Positions 13,051-26,660 of a stretch of DNA of 64,000 nt are shown piece by piece (position 1 is the stretch's first letter; the number at the start of each line of letters is the position of its first letter). Location of the stretch: NCBI GenBank assembly GCA_013396995.1, contig VWZP01009941.1, forward strand, positions 2,830,748-2,894,747. The letters are read 5' to 3'. Position numbers and translations under genes: made by a program. The notes below the pieces were generated by a model. It saw nothing but the letters and a program-made list of their open reading frames with translations. It was not told the origin of the DNA and ran no database searches. Origin of the DNA: Dicaeum eximium. Taxonomy: Eukaryota; Chordata; Aves; Passeriformes; Dicaeidae.

Positions 13051-14993
13051 ACTCACAGGAAGATATTTACAAATGGCAACCTGACCTGGTAAGAATTCAT
13101 GATCAAATTCCCTTGACATGATGTCACACTTACACTGCTTCAAAAACCATCTATGAAAATGAGAAAGCCTATAAGAGTTCTGAGCATGGTCATGAGAGTG
13201 GCAAACAAAAGTAATATAATCATGGGAGAATCACTCCAAATTTATTCTACATTGTTCATCCACCAAGTCCAGTTACAGAGCATTTAACAGGGATGATAAA
13301 AAAGGCAAAGGAAAAATCCTGGTCATTATCCCCATTTATGAAAGAAAACAGTTTTAGATGTAGTCCAGAAAATATTCAAATACGTATTTGACTTCAGTTG
13401 CTTCAGTCCTACTGAAGTTCACACATCCACTCATGGATTAGAAATTAAGTATCCACAAGTCTTGCTCTGTAAATGGCTGAGGCAATGTAGAAGCCTAAGG
13501 CAATAGATTTTCAGTAACAACTTTTCTGAGATGGTTACTCCTGTTAAGAAGAAAAGTAATACATACTTGAATGAACTCAGAGGAAAACATGGCAAATAGT
13601 TTTGTACGTCCTGAAAATGTTTGAAATATTTTTCCAATTCATTTTTTTACATTTTTTAATCAAAACAGGACAAGACAGGACTGACATTTTTTCTGGGTTG
13701 TTCACCAGAACTGACCTAGAAAAATAGCAATCTCTAGAATATGATTTACTGTGTACTTGTTGTGAAGTGGATATTACAGGTATTAATATAGCTGCTTGCT
13801 TCTTTCTGAATGTTAGACATTTAAATAAATTCCTCCCCTGGGTCTCAGCAATGTTTCCAGTTTGCATGGACATTTCTCTGTTTTCAGAAAGCAAGATCCC
13901 TGCAGTGATGACTCATGTTAAATTAGGATGAAGTACTGCAAATGCCAGTCAGGAGCAAGAGTGGGACAACACACAAGGTGAAGCTGTTCTGCACTGCCAC
14001 AGCAGGCAATGACAAATAAGGAAATAAACATACCTTGTTCTCAGGGGTTTGTAAAAAACAAATGTAAGAGTAAGGGCTTCTCTAGCAGGCACCTGTCTGT
14101 CTTGCCTTACATAAGGTAGGAGCACCCAGTTCCAGCAGCAGCAAACACTCAAACACTGCCCTCACAGGTGAACCAGAGAGGAGTGCCCACCAGCCTCCTG
14201 CCCCAGACAGACAGGGCCAGGGCACATGCCAGATGGGTCTGAGGTTTAGGGAAAATGCACTCTGCTTGTTCAAAGAGCTAGATAAGAAAACAAACTCCCC
14301 CAGACCTTCTGGATTGCTGTGTCTCTGTTAAAACACAGGGGTATTTCTCACTGAATCCTGTGGGAACCAGCACGCAGCAGCTTACATATTTCAGTTCTGA
14401 GGTTAGGCAATTTGATGGGCTCCCAGAAAGGAGGCTCTGGCTGACACTTGCATAGTTATAAAACAACACACATAAGCAGTTTCTTTTGGCCTACAGCACT
14501 GCAGAATAACCCCACTTCACTTCCCAAACTGTGTAAACCTCTATCTGAATCTGCACAGGCATATGGGCATGGGAGCAAAAACTGAGAGCCACTGGCATCT
14601 TTATAGCAGCTGCAGCACAGCTCTAAATTCCCACACACTGGTGAGTTATCCTTTTAGATGAAGCCTGTTTCCCTCTCATCAATGGTCTCAGCTTAAAAAT
14701 GTGGAATTGAAGATGAGAGAATTAGATTTTCAGTCATTGTGCTAGCTAGCAGTGGGATCCAAGCTTACTCCTGTTTCAATTCCACACAAGAATAAAGATA
14801 AGACTGATTAAATCTTTCCTACAAAGCCAAGCCTGTTTTTTTAAGTGCATGAAATAGTTTGAATCATATGTCTTGCTACTACAACATTTTACCTATCATT
14901 TTGTTCTCAGGGCCAACAAATGTACAGCCCAGGGAAAAAGAAAACCTTGGCAAAACTGTGATTTGAGAAAAGACGTAAGGATTATCTTAGAAA

Positions 14994-15143
14994 TTTCCTT
15001 GTGCACACTATGTCCTGGAAAAGTTATTATTACTAAAACATACAAAAAATTACTTTCATAAATCCAGAACTTTCCTTGTGCCCACTCTACCCTAAAAATA
15101 TTTTATTACTAAAACATATAAGAAATTACTTTCATAAATCCAG
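14994..15143 (+). repeat. Imperfect tandem duplication, two units of about 75 bp
   Basis: Unit 1 (14994-15070) and unit 2 (15071-15143) both begin TTTCCTTGTG and share ATTACTAAAACATA and ATTACTTTCATAAATCCAG. The middle parts differ by substitutions and small indels, so the duplication is not very recent. Confidence 0.88.
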
Positions 15144-16622
15144 TGCTGCAGGCATTTCATATACAGTAACAACAGAGCTGCAAGACCAAGCTGGGCAGGG
15201 AAATACCAAGCAAAGTTACGTCCTGCTGCCTCCATATCATTGCCACTGGCTTGTCTAGATGAAAAACTGGTTTAACAAAAATTTCAGTCATCAGACCAGA
15301 AAGACTACACCAAAACATTCAGGCTACAGAAGCTCTGTGGCATGGGGTCCTGATCCAGCATGAGTGCTTGACCCTGTTGTGGAAGTAGTAATTCTCAAAG
15401 GGAAAAGGTGTAGAAACCAAGGAGTCCTTTAATTCCTAAGGCTACTGCAGAATAAAGCCTCTTCTCTCCTGCTACTTGAAACTCTATTTCTAGATCCATC
15501 AAATAATCAGGAGACTCAATAGAAGGAAAAGATGACCAGGCTGTATTTATGCATTAAGAACTGAGTTGGGGATCTCTCCCTATGCCCTGTGCAATTAAAA
15601 AAAAAAAAANCTGAAACAAGGATTCTGATATTTCTAAAAGAGTGGTAAAATCCCCATTTCAGGGAGTGTTGAATAATTAATGAAATCTCTACCAATAGCT
15701 CATATCTACTTATTGGGAAAACAAATCTGGCTGACTCTGCACAAGTCAGAAGTCAGTCAGAGTCTTGACATAATCCAGCTGCTAAGGTTGTTTTTGAAGG
15801 CTTTCTTTATTAAAAATATCTTGTAGTTGGACAGGAAGTTGCAGAATGCAGAACTGGTTTTTGGCTGGCACATAGCTGAGCTTCTACTTGGCAGCTTAAA
15901 TGGTAAATGAACAAACTTCTAGCAAAATGAGGTAACTACAAATAATTTTGTATGGGTCTGTGAACTGATGAAGCACTTCTTAATATCTGGGAAAACACTG
16001 AATAAACCAGAGAAAGCAAACAACCTTTGAGAAGAAATAAATACAATTAAACCGCAATTCTCTATGAAGAAGCTTGATTCTCAGCCTACTTCTCCTCCTT
16101 CTTTTTTCTGGCTTTTTATTCCAAATTTCAAAAGCAATTCCTACTCTTATTATTAGGCTTTTTCCCTTAAAGTTTTCAGCTGATGTTGCCAGGACCTTCA
16201 TCACTGTCAGTACAATGTGTTGCAATATGTTTGGTCACCTTGAGAACACCACGGCAGTCATTTCACCTGTTGACGGTATTAATTTCTAAAAGGAGACAAT
16301 GGAAGTCACTGCTGGGCACAGAACTAAGTCCCCAGTGAATGCTGCCCACATCACCCTTTTCACAGTGAAAGAATACCTTCAGGCAATTCAAAGTACACTC
16401 ACCACCCCCAATCACAAGAAGGACCATAAATCATGATATTTTCTCTCAATCTGATTGCTTGAAAACAACCTTGCCTTGGCTTCAGATTGACTCCTTTAGA
16501 AAAAAAAAATTATAAAGATGGGATCAACAATCATCTTCACTTCAGTTTCCTAGCTACCTGAAAGACAAGTACAAAATAACACAGGAGAACAGAAAACCAA
16601 ACTTAAAAGATTTCAGATTTAC

Positions 16623-16735
16623 CTCATCTTGCTGTGAGTTTAGTAGCTGCAGCTTCATGTGTTTCATATAAGCCATAGTAATGGGCATGTTGTAATCAAT
16701 CATACTGGTCACCAAAGTTGGAGGTTTTCCATTAT
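16623..16735 (-). CDS. NOL4: NOL4 coding exon 4, codon 177 (last two bases) to residue 214
   Basis: The exon is 113 nt. The acceptor is a T-run ending TGCAG; two bases (AT) complete the Asp codon begun in exon 3, then 37 full codons follow. The peptide starts NGKPPTLVTSMIDYN, continues through MPITMAYMKHMK and ends LNSQQDE. The donor is GAG|GTAAAT, phase 0. The many Met and short hydrophobic residues in MPITMAYMKHMKLQLL look like an amphipathic helix, which is inference only. The match to vertebrate NOL4 appears essentially complete. Confidence 0.95.
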
Positions 16736-17242
16736 CTGCAAAAAAATAGTTATTATGCAATATACGTTAATTGGGGAGGCTATGTCACCCTATTCTGCAG
16801 TCAAAGTCAGACTGTTGTGTTATTTAGCTCTAACTTCTGCATTTTCAATTGCTTGTAGGCTTTACAAATGGAAGTCTCCTAAAGAAAAAGGAAAACCAAG
16901 ATAAAACCCGGAAAATTGATGAGTTCTTCTACCCTAAATGAGTACAGCCCATATACCCTATCTATTCCTTACGCTTAAGCTCCCATACAAACATTTCCAT
17001 TGCAAAATAAATTATTTCCTCCAGATAAAATCATCTTTCTATTGAGGGTGCAGATGGCATTACACTCCATCCTTAAGCAAAAGCAGATTCACTACCTTCC
17101 AGCTTAAGTAAATGAGATGATCTGACTTACTGAACTGTTACAGTATACCAAATTTATATGAACCCTCACTTAAGCTAGGAAAGTATAAATGGGTATTAGA
17201 AATAAAATTACTTTACATCCCACTATTTGACACTAAAAGTAC
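16736..17242 (-). other. NOL4: NOL4 intron 3 (507 bp)
   Basis: This is the short intron between exons 3 and 4, with donor GTACTT and acceptor TTTTTTTGCAG. No repeat or other feature is seen inside it. Confidence 0.92.
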
Positions 17243-17354
17243 CTTTATGATCCGCTCCATCTGGGTTTAAATGCATTCTTTTCTGGCACTCTGAGCAGCT
17301 CATTAGAAATCGTGTCACCGCTTCTCTCGGTAGGAAGGCATAGGTCTCTGAAAT
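17243..17354 (-). CDS. NOL4: NOL4 coding exon 3, residues 140-176 plus first base of codon 177
   Basis: The exon is 112 nt. The acceptor TTTCAG precedes ATT, and the donor GTACTT follows a single G after the AAA codon, so the exon starts in phase 0 and ends in phase 1. The peptide begins ISETYAFLPREAV and ends NPDGADHK, and the split codon becomes Asp with exon 4. It carries a Cys-x2-Cys pair (C159 and C162, in the block MSCSECQKRMH). I have no evidence that it binds metal. The sequence differs from the human protein as I recall it by conservative changes only (Thr for Ser in ISET, Ala for Thr in DGAD). Only 507 bp of intron separates it from exon 4. Confidence 0.95.
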
Positions 17355-20300
17355 CTGAAATTAATAACAAAATATAGGTGTTATTATGTAAGCTGATTGA
17401 GCATGATTTAACAGACCTGATCATCATATTTCCAAATAAAGCACATTATCTTTTAATGCCAGGAAGCACAATGAAAGCATGTTCTGCATACTATGTAGGA
17501 TTTCAAGAAACATCTCTCCAATCTGCCTACTTATCATCTAATAGCTACTAACAGTTGATACTGAACAAAATTCCACTTATATCAAAAGTGGGGGTTGTCT
17601 TCAGTTTACAATTCATTTCAAATTCCTTTCAACAAAAAGATTCACACATAACAGCTATCCCACTGTGGAATGGTATCAAAAAAGTCGGAGAGAACTTTTT
17701 TAATAGCCAATGCCAAAAAAAGAAAGCACTTGTTTTATGTGTTCTATTTATTTTTGTTGTAACAATACATAGACAGATATAGGACTTGATGTATAAGCAG
17801 CAATGAAGGTTGCCTTACTATTTTAACTTTATATTGAATGTTTTGCAAAAATATTCTTCTAAAGCTTGTGATTTTTTACTTTGGAGTACCTACATTATTT
17901 TTACTAATAGTTAAAGAAATTGTGAACCAGTTATTTTAGAGACTCTGCTTTACCTGGCAAAATCTTGAAATAACAGATTTTAGTTGCTTCCTGGTTTCAA
18001 CAGAAGCATTGTCTCTAACCATATACTCACAAGTAGACACCAGAGGGATGTTTTTCTCTTTCAAAAGGGAGAGGAGGAAGCAGTTCTTACTGCTTTTAAA
18101 GATTGCATTCCCCCCACCCCAAAGGATGCATCTGTCTTTATAGACATTTTTCCTTGCTGAAAAGGACCCAGAGGTTGGTGCCAAGCTGAAAATGAGCTAA
18201 CAGCATACTCTCTGATCACTGACAAACTATATTTCATCCTGGCTACTTTAAGTGTATAGCCAACAGAACAAGAAAAATTATTACCCCTCTCTACTCATGT
18301 TGGTAAGAAAGCAGCGGGAATAATGTGCCCAGGTTTCCCCTCAAAGTTCACAGTTCCCCTCCACACTTCAAGAAGGCTGCTAAAAAGCAGGAGATGGCTC
18401 TGAGCCAGGCCATCATAGCAGCTGTAACCTAAAGGAAACCTTGAAGGGAAGGTTGAGAGAGATAGATTTCTTTCATGTGGGTTATGAGGCCAAGGAAGAT
18501 CTAATTGTAGCCCACCACTGCCTGAAAGGGAATTAAAAACCTGTAGAGAAAAACTCTTTATAGCGCACAACCATGGACAACAACAGCAGTGTCTTGGGAC
18601 ATTCAAACCAGGCATCAACAGAAACTGTTACACTCCAGTGCACTGGAGCAGCTTTATCAGATGGGTGGAGTTTGATGAAAACATCCCAACTTGGACGTTT
18701 TCAAGCCAATAAAAGGCAAATGCATGACTTTTCTGTGATTCCCTAAATATGCTGACGTATATACACTGAATAGTGCAAGTGTTGTAATGAATCTCTAGCC
18801 TCTTTTTCGCCAGATATGGTGGCCTTGACTGTGGAGATAATACTCAAAGAAAGACCAAGAGACCACAGCTAGAGAGATGAAGAGAGTGAGTTGTTAATCT
18901 GCTTCCATTCCCCGACTGTAAAACCTACAGCAGGACTTGATTTCCTATCAAGCACAATGCTGAGATGCAAGTCTCAGTAGGAAGAGAAGAAGAATGGAGA
19001 TGGTGTGTATGAAAGTGTGGCTACAGAAAGCATAAAGTCACTATTTAACTAGATGTAAATGGGATTACATATTGTCCAAACCACTTCTGCCCCTCACAAG
19101 GGTGCTAAGAGGAGGAGGAATGGTCAGTTTTAACTTTCTTCCACCCTTTCACTTGGCTTGTCACCTACTTAACCTGTGCTGAATCTTACATTTCCTAAAA
19201 CTCCACGGACCAAATTTATCAGTGGCAGTATTTTTTTAAAATAGGTGGAGTTTAAATTAGTGTTTGTTGACATGATGTGTGTCACGTCAATACATAGAAA
19301 TGGTGCATTATAAAATGGGAATGCAAAATATACCATCATGTTTATAACATTGGTTTTTAGGCTGTTTATTGTTGTTTTCTTATATAATGGAAATCTTATT
19401 AGGGAGGGAGAAGAGAATCAGTATAAAAGCAAACATTGTTCTGTGATGAAAATTGGCAAAGATTTTTTCTGGGCCTGAAACAACTTTTCTGAAAATTGAG
19501 GCACTAAATGAAGCCACTTTTGAATGGGAGATCCTACTAAAAATATATTTTTAGATTATTTTTTCCTGTTTTTTATACTCACAGAACAGATGCTTATTTA
19601 CCTTTCTAAACATGAAAACACTGGTTATACTTATGCTTTATGGAAACTAAAAAAAAACCTAAAATCATCTAGAATTTAGCATTGAAAAAATTGGAAAGTG
19701 CACATACACAGCAACCTCTCTCTTATAACATTTAACATGTTTAGCACTGTATTGAAATTAATGGAGCTTACCAATGGATTCATTAGTCCTCTGCATTTGA
19801 TAGGAACGCTTCATTTATTCTAATCAAGCATCTCTGTCAAAATTCCAGTTCTGCTCAAACAAGATGAAATTCCTCCATGGAGAGAAAGGGAACTAAGGCC
19901 TAGAATAGATAGGTATGCTCCACTGACTATAAGGGAACTGGGTTTTATAACTAAATTTGTGCACAGAGCAGATGCTTGTGTCTCCAACCTCCTACTGCAA
20001 CACCGTTTTAAGGATGCCCTTCCCTAAATAACTCCAGATTTCACCAACTTCCTCCCGTTTATTTTATAATTTGAATCAATCACTGACATTCCTAGACTTC
20101 AGTCTGTATAAATTGACATAACACAAGAGGAATCACATTAAAAGAGATACATAAGGAGCATAACCCACAACATTCCTTATTCTTGTTGCCTGAATATATA
20201 AAAAAGAAAGGTTTCTCCAACTTTCACTGCCAGGAAGCTTACAAATTGTCTCCCCCTCAACTGCACAATTTCACACCCCCAGCAGTGCAGACCCTTGTTT

Positions 20301-23300
20301 GCCTTTCATCTCTACTTTATAAGATGCAGATAGCCACTTCCTAGTCCTCTCCTCAAGGCTATTAGCTAATAAAATATATAGCCAGGCCATCTTTTTCATT
20401 GATGTGTTATAAAAAAAAATATGGGTTTATTGTAAATCCATGCCAAAAAAAATTAAATTATGCATATGCTTCTACATTTTAAGAAAAAATAAAGCCAGAA
20501 AACAGAAGTGGGGGATATTGCATTATCTACATCCATACTCTGGCAAATAAGACTGGCATATTTTTGGCATTACTTACAAGAAACTTCTCATGCACATGCC
20601 CATTCCAATCAAAGACCAGTGAGTGCTGATTTACCATATTGATAAAATTACTTGGATTGATTTAAAAATAAAATTATAAGTATATTTTTCTCAAATATAT
20701 AAGCTCTAGAAATATCCTTACGGGATTCCTTACTCTTACTAGTGTTTTTATTAGATATGAGTATATCTTCGGCTGCTTGTAGAGATATGTTATCTCATAA
20801 CTGGATCGAGAAATCAGAAAAACAGCAGAATCTAGCAGGTTTGTGTTTAGGTATTGTGTACTAGGTATAGCTATTATATGCTTTTTTACATTGTAAAGAT
20901 ATATGAAGAAGAAACAGAACTTCCAGAGCATTAAGCAAAAACTGCAAAAATCACACAGGATTTGTTTTAGCCCCAGAAATTAGAGGATAAGAAGCAAGCA
21001 TTTTCTAACAATACAGTCCATGCACATCTACATATATTTGGTTTTAACTCTGAATTGAGATGAAAATGAGTTGACTTCAGTGTTTCAGAGTCAAAGCTTT
21101 TATGATCTCACTTCACCATTAACAAAAAGTCTTTGGTATAGTTTGACATATATGACTGCATCCAAAACGTCGCACAGCAATGAAGGCCTGTCTAGGCTTG
21201 TTTATTGAATCCCATGAGGAGCACAACTAGTACAGGCAAGTAATCCACTACCTGAGCATGTAATCTGATTTACATTGGAGCTAAGCAATGAATGTCCTAA
21301 TTGTCTGTGAGAAGCCCATTGCATTTCTACTGCATCACTAGAGGCAGAGAAAACAAGCAAAGTTTCCTTTATGCTCTCCCATACTCAGATGATTTAAGTG
21401 CAGGATGTTGTGATGATGTAGTTTTCAGAGCTAAATTTTTGCTTGGAAAATTAACAAGTCCTAAACTGAAAGGCAGATTTTAGGACACATATGGCAGAGT
21501 AGGAAAGACAAGTGTGCGGAGAGGGAGTGAAATTTTGCAAGTGAACCTGTTGACCTCCAAAGAATTAACATGGAGGATGTCTGTGTAGTCTGGAAGACAC
21601 AATGTGTCAGGATAGAGATTTTGCATGTGTGTTTGTATTTTTTTTAATTAAGGAGGGTACGAGGCGAAAGATGATCAAAAGAAGACTCCAGGAGGAGGGA
21701 AAGAGAGAAAGATAAGGATAGAGTGAAGATGGTAATCTGTCCTGGGCCCACAGCCATCAAACCAGGTGGCAGAAATTGGTTTCTTGATGACAGGAGGGCA
21801 AGGCAGCCAAGGGAAGCCCTCTCCTTTCCTCAACAAGAGGTCAGAATAGAAGGCTGACACAGGAAATCAGATCTATCACTGCTGGGAGATTTATCAAGAG
21901 CTTGCTACCCGCTACACTGTGGGAAATGCTGTTCCCTTGTGTGCTAAACTTGCACTTCACAGCTCCCTTCCCTTCTCTCCCCATATAGCAGAAGCTGCTT
22001 TCTGTGAGGGAAGCAATGGGAAACACCTGCTAATGGGACAATTGCCAGGACACTCAACACTCACCCTTTGCAAAGAAGCAGGAACAAGCTTAGAGAGTAA
22101 AGTGCATGGGGCTCGGTTGTTTTGCCATGCACACAAGAATGGTGTGGATGCAAGAATTTAAGCATGCTAGGACCCTGCACAAAGCTCAAATTCTCCCACT
22201 TCCCAAAGGACAAGGTCTATCCTGTACAGAAACCAGCCAAGCCCCAAACCTACTGTAGCCCTGTTTGATTGGGAAGGAGATGATGTTATCTCACAGTGCA
22301 ACCTGTCAAAAAATTATTCCCTGAGGAAAACACACTCAGTGTGATGCTCACAGGGGACTCACAAACACATTCTTGTTTTGGGAGGGAAAAAGAATAACCC
22401 CTTGTTTCACAGTCTCAGAAAGGCTTTTCTTAAGATGACAGGAGAGATGGGAAGCTACTCAAAATCTTGATCCAAAACCAAGAAACATTTATCACTGAAA
22501 CAGCTGGACGAGGCACAAGACCCCAGATACTGCCCCACATCTAAAAAACTCCTGTTAATGCCTCAGATGTTATACATTTATGTACTACCTATCTGATGAG
22601 AGTCTTGTCTCAAGCTACTTTCCCTTGACACATTAGTGTCTCCCCCGTGTTTTACAAGCCTGCTTTTTCCAGTTCATCAGTCTAGTGGCTCTTTTTTCAT
22701 TTATGGGTTGGGAGTCTTATTAACCAACCCATTTCACCTGCTCAGACATGACAATCCTCACTCACAATTCAAGTTCACTGCTGAAATGTTTCAAGATTTT
22801 GCACAGAGACTCACAGGCTCAACAGACAGATATTAGATCATCCTTCACAGTTAAAATATTCAAGTAGAATATGTACATAGAATTAAAGGTGCTTAAGGTA
22901 GCTATGAGACTTACACACAGCTCTCAGCTAGATGATGCTCTTAGTTGCAGGAAAATGTGTCCAGATATAACACAGAAAGGTGAGGCACTTCCTCAATTGT
23001 TTAAAAGAATGAAAATCTAATACCTTTTTTAAGGCTATCAAAACAAAGTAAGGAAAATCAAATCTATTCTGAAATATAGGGCTTAATCACTTCATCTGGC
23101 CTGACAGTACCAATAGCTGGGCATGAGAGGTAACACAGATGTTTTAGGTCACCAGCCTCATCACAGACCATTTGTGCTTCTTGAAAAGTGTAATAAGGCT
23201 ATTTTTTTCCTGGTTTGCACTGAATCACAGAGTTGTCCTGACAGCTTAAGCCTGCTGCCTTATGCTGCTACTGTAGCCACAACTTTTCCCAGTTCCTCCC

Positions 23301-24866
23301 ACCTCTGATATACCCCTCAGCACTTGTATTTAAGTTGTAGACACAGATGAATAGTTTAAATCAAGAAATGTAATTCTACAAAGGCACAGAAAGCCTGCTA
23401 TGCACTTGTTGCATGCCTTTCCCAAATACACCAGATGGATTCTTTTCCTGAACATTTCTCTTCCATGCCTCCCCATCCCCAGTTTGATGCCACAGTTCTC
23501 CTTTCAGAGTGGGATGTCTATACAAAAATAACTCCCTGAGAACACAGAGTGAAAAGTACTACCCCAAAGCAAAGCAGTTCCTCTTAGACACTGAGCTGTG
23601 GCAGCAACTGCCAGCAGAGATATCCCTGTGAGATCCTGGTACTTTCTCCTGACAACATTGCTTACATCAGTATTTCACTCCACCTCCTGTGAGGCCCAGC
23701 AGAGGACCCAGGGGAAGGCAGGACAAGCACGGACCTCTTTGGGCACTGCTGCTTTCCCTTGCCCTGAGGAACATGCTCTTTTCACCTTCCGCATCTTCCT
23801 AATCACCTGTGCCCCTACTGAGCAACCGACTTGGCCAGGCCTTGTGTCACATATCCTGCCTTTGTGAGGGAGTTATCTCCCAGATCAAGCCCTCAGTGTT
23901 TTCCCTGTTTGTAAACTTCCCTGGGAACTGGGAAAATAGCTGAGATTAAAAGCACTACATTAATTATTCCTTCAGTCTGGCATAACTTGGATATGATTTA
24001 AAGTTCTTGGTTTCATTTTACATATAGAAGCTACATCTGGGTTATTTGCTGGTATACATCTACCTAAAGTTATGCTGGCAAGGAAAACAGCACATCAATC
24101 TTACCTTGTATACAAGTCAGGCGCCTAAACTGAACATAAAACCTGCCAGTTAAATAGGACACTCCTCCTGTTTTGCATATTTTAAAGGTTACTCTCCCAC
24201 ATCATACACAGAGTTTATACAATCCCCTTCTTTTCTTTTAGTATGCAGAGGAGAAGAGACTGGGACATTATTCTAAACTTAAATATTGAAGGACAGATGC
24301 TTTCCTAATTCATCTAGATGGTTTGTGCCAAAAATTCTAAAGTTTGAGCTTGGTACATTGCTGCCCCAATTAAAATGAAAAGGCTCTTTCCAGTACTCTG
24401 CTCTTTAAGATGTCTCAAGTACCACATCCTATTTATCTTCCTGCACAGTGCCGGTGTAGGAAGTTCCACATAAATCAATCAGTTGTAAAAATATCATGCA
24501 TTTCCACGCAGTTAACATAAACAAGGCAGTGCAAATTCCCTAAATGAGTTTGTCAAGTGCTCTGAACACATTTTTGAGAGAGATATTCTGATGTGTTTTA
24601 GCACTCCAGCACCCAGGGTGACTCTATCAAAAATTAAAAAGACTCTAGCTATACTAAATTTGTTACTCCATGTAAATGCAGACAGTAGTTAATTAAGTCA
24701 CCTTTGACAATTTCATTAACCTTCCAGTCATTCTTGAATATATTCAAAACTTTGAGACTCACACACATATAAGCAAATTAATTACTTAAAATCAAGATGT
24801 TGCAATTCTCAAGGGCTATACAATTAATTTTTCAGAATACTTAGGTATTGAAAACCCATGACAGTA

Positions 24867-24891
24867 TTTCTGAACTTCAGAAGTTCAGAAA
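24867..24891. repeat. 25-bp perfect palindrome
   Basis: Arms TTTCTGAACTTC and GAAGTTCAGAAA surround a single A. TTC and GAA alternate with one-base spacing through the whole site. It lies in unique intron 2 sequence. Confidence 0.85.
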
Positions 24892-26429
24892 TTTTGTACC
24901 AAAATTGTGGTGGTTTCTCCCCATAATTTCTCTGTTAAAAGGTTTTGGTTATTCAGTGAGAGAACAGAAGCAATGTGACTATATCATGCCAGGGGTGAAT
25001 TACAAATAGCAATTGTACCATACAGTTTGTGAACCACATCTCCTGTAAAAGTTCTTCACTCAAACTATTTGGTGAATACTTATGCATGATAAATACATGC
25101 AGACATCTCAGGGATGATTCACTTCTGACACGTGAATAAAGAAACATGACTAAATTAATCTTATTCCAGATTCACTTAATGAAATTAAACCCCACCGAAG
25201 TACTTCAGTTTGATTTATAAAGCTTTTAGAGTATAATGTTTTGGGAGTTACCTGAGATATTATCTTTTTCCTCCTTACAGTGCCACAGAGGAGGTAGATA
25301 CTGCATGGCTTCCTGGAACAGACTGACACTACAGCTCTTAATTTTACTAAAGGCATTTTTATGGACGGGTCCAGTAAAGGAGCATGTGTTTCCCTGGGTG
25401 GTCTGGTAGAGTTTGATGCCTGTTTACTTAACCTAATTCTTATGTCAGAATAGAGAGCAGGAATTGAATTTGTTTCTTCTGGAGTCTTTTTTTCCATTTT
25501 TTTAATCTACAAAAGTCTTTCAAAATTATATATGTGAATCCTATCACTGGGAAAGAAAACTCAATGCCCTTGATAAATTAATGTACAATTAAATAAATGC
25601 ACAAGTATTGCAGACTGACAAAAACTTACATTTGGGCATCCTTAACGTTGCAACAGGCTCATACTTCAATTGCAATAAAAGTTGACAATAGAGGAAGCTA
25701 CTGTGTAGGCTACTGAATCTGCACAAAAGTTCTTCCCAACAAAGACACACTAGCCTTTCATGCTATGCACAATAAACAAATTTCTTATCTGACCTGCAAT
25801 CATGGGATTCTTACAGTAGTAAATATTATACTTGGCACACATTTGTGGGATAATGACTTGAAGTATTGTATTTATAGTTGGCAGCATTCCTTATAGCTGT
25901 ATATTATTCTAAGATGCTTGTGACCTATACCTTTGAACAGCCTACTGAGGTAAAACAAAATAGAAAGAGAAAGGTCAATGGAAAATATCACTTTTCTAAT
26001 GCTTTCTGAAAGAGAAGACAAAGTATCAAAATGGCTGAGGTGCCAGATGAAAATTAATTTAGAGAGTTGGGTTAGTTCACCCTGAAATAACACTCAAAGC
26101 CCTACAAAAGAACACCCAGATGAAAGATGTCTTCATATGTCTATCTTCAGGTCAATACCTCTGGGAACAAATTATAAGAAATTTTGCCAAGAGCTTATTC
26201 CACAACAAACCATCTGAAATAGCCTATAAATAAAATATTTGTGAAGGGATTTACAGATACAGAGAAAACATTGCTATCCGGGTGAAAGAAACAGTAATGG
26301 AATAACAGCTGTTTCTTACAGCCAAAATTGAATCAGAAACCTGGAGCTTCCCCATATTCAGGTGACCTCTGATGGAAACCAGCTCACATAACTGCAGGCT
26401 GATTTTAGGATGAAGAACTGTGTTCAGGG

Positions 26430-26660
26430 TGATAGGTCACCTCAGGGCCCTGCTCACAGCTCCCTTCCAGCCTCATCCCACTGGGACCAGGGGGAGAGGT
26501 GTCTTGGATGCCCTGCAGTCTGGCCAGGGGTGTGTGATGGGCCCTGCCCTGCCACCCTGGGGGAACCCCTGGTGCTTCAGCAGCTGGAAACACCCAGGCA
26601 GGTGAGTCAGGATCAACCTCCGAGTGTACCTGGCACTGTCACAGCCCTGCACATGGAAAG
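26430..26660. other. Small GC-rich islet in intron 2
   Basis: About 230 bp with distinctly higher GC than its surroundings but few CG dinucleotides. It includes a consensus donor-like CAG|GTGAGT on the plus strand (26599-26607). No exon or protein family is recognised. Confidence 0.4.

Larger units (their letters stand above)
12090..16622 (-). other. NOL4: NOL4 intron 4 (about 4.5 kb)
   Basis: Donor GTAAAT, acceptor TTTGCAG. The intron holds an antisense-oriented solo LTR (12476-13050), a 77-bp tandem duplication (14994-15143) and a single N at 15610 at the end of an A-run. The rest is unique. Confidence 0.9.

Noticed and set aside
25150..25497. 115-codon minus-strand frame in intron 2 with a GTAAGG donor-like site inside
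   Set aside because: Its length is within chance expectation for 64 kb of AT-rich sequence. No acceptor, conservation or family similarity supports an alternative NOL4 exon.
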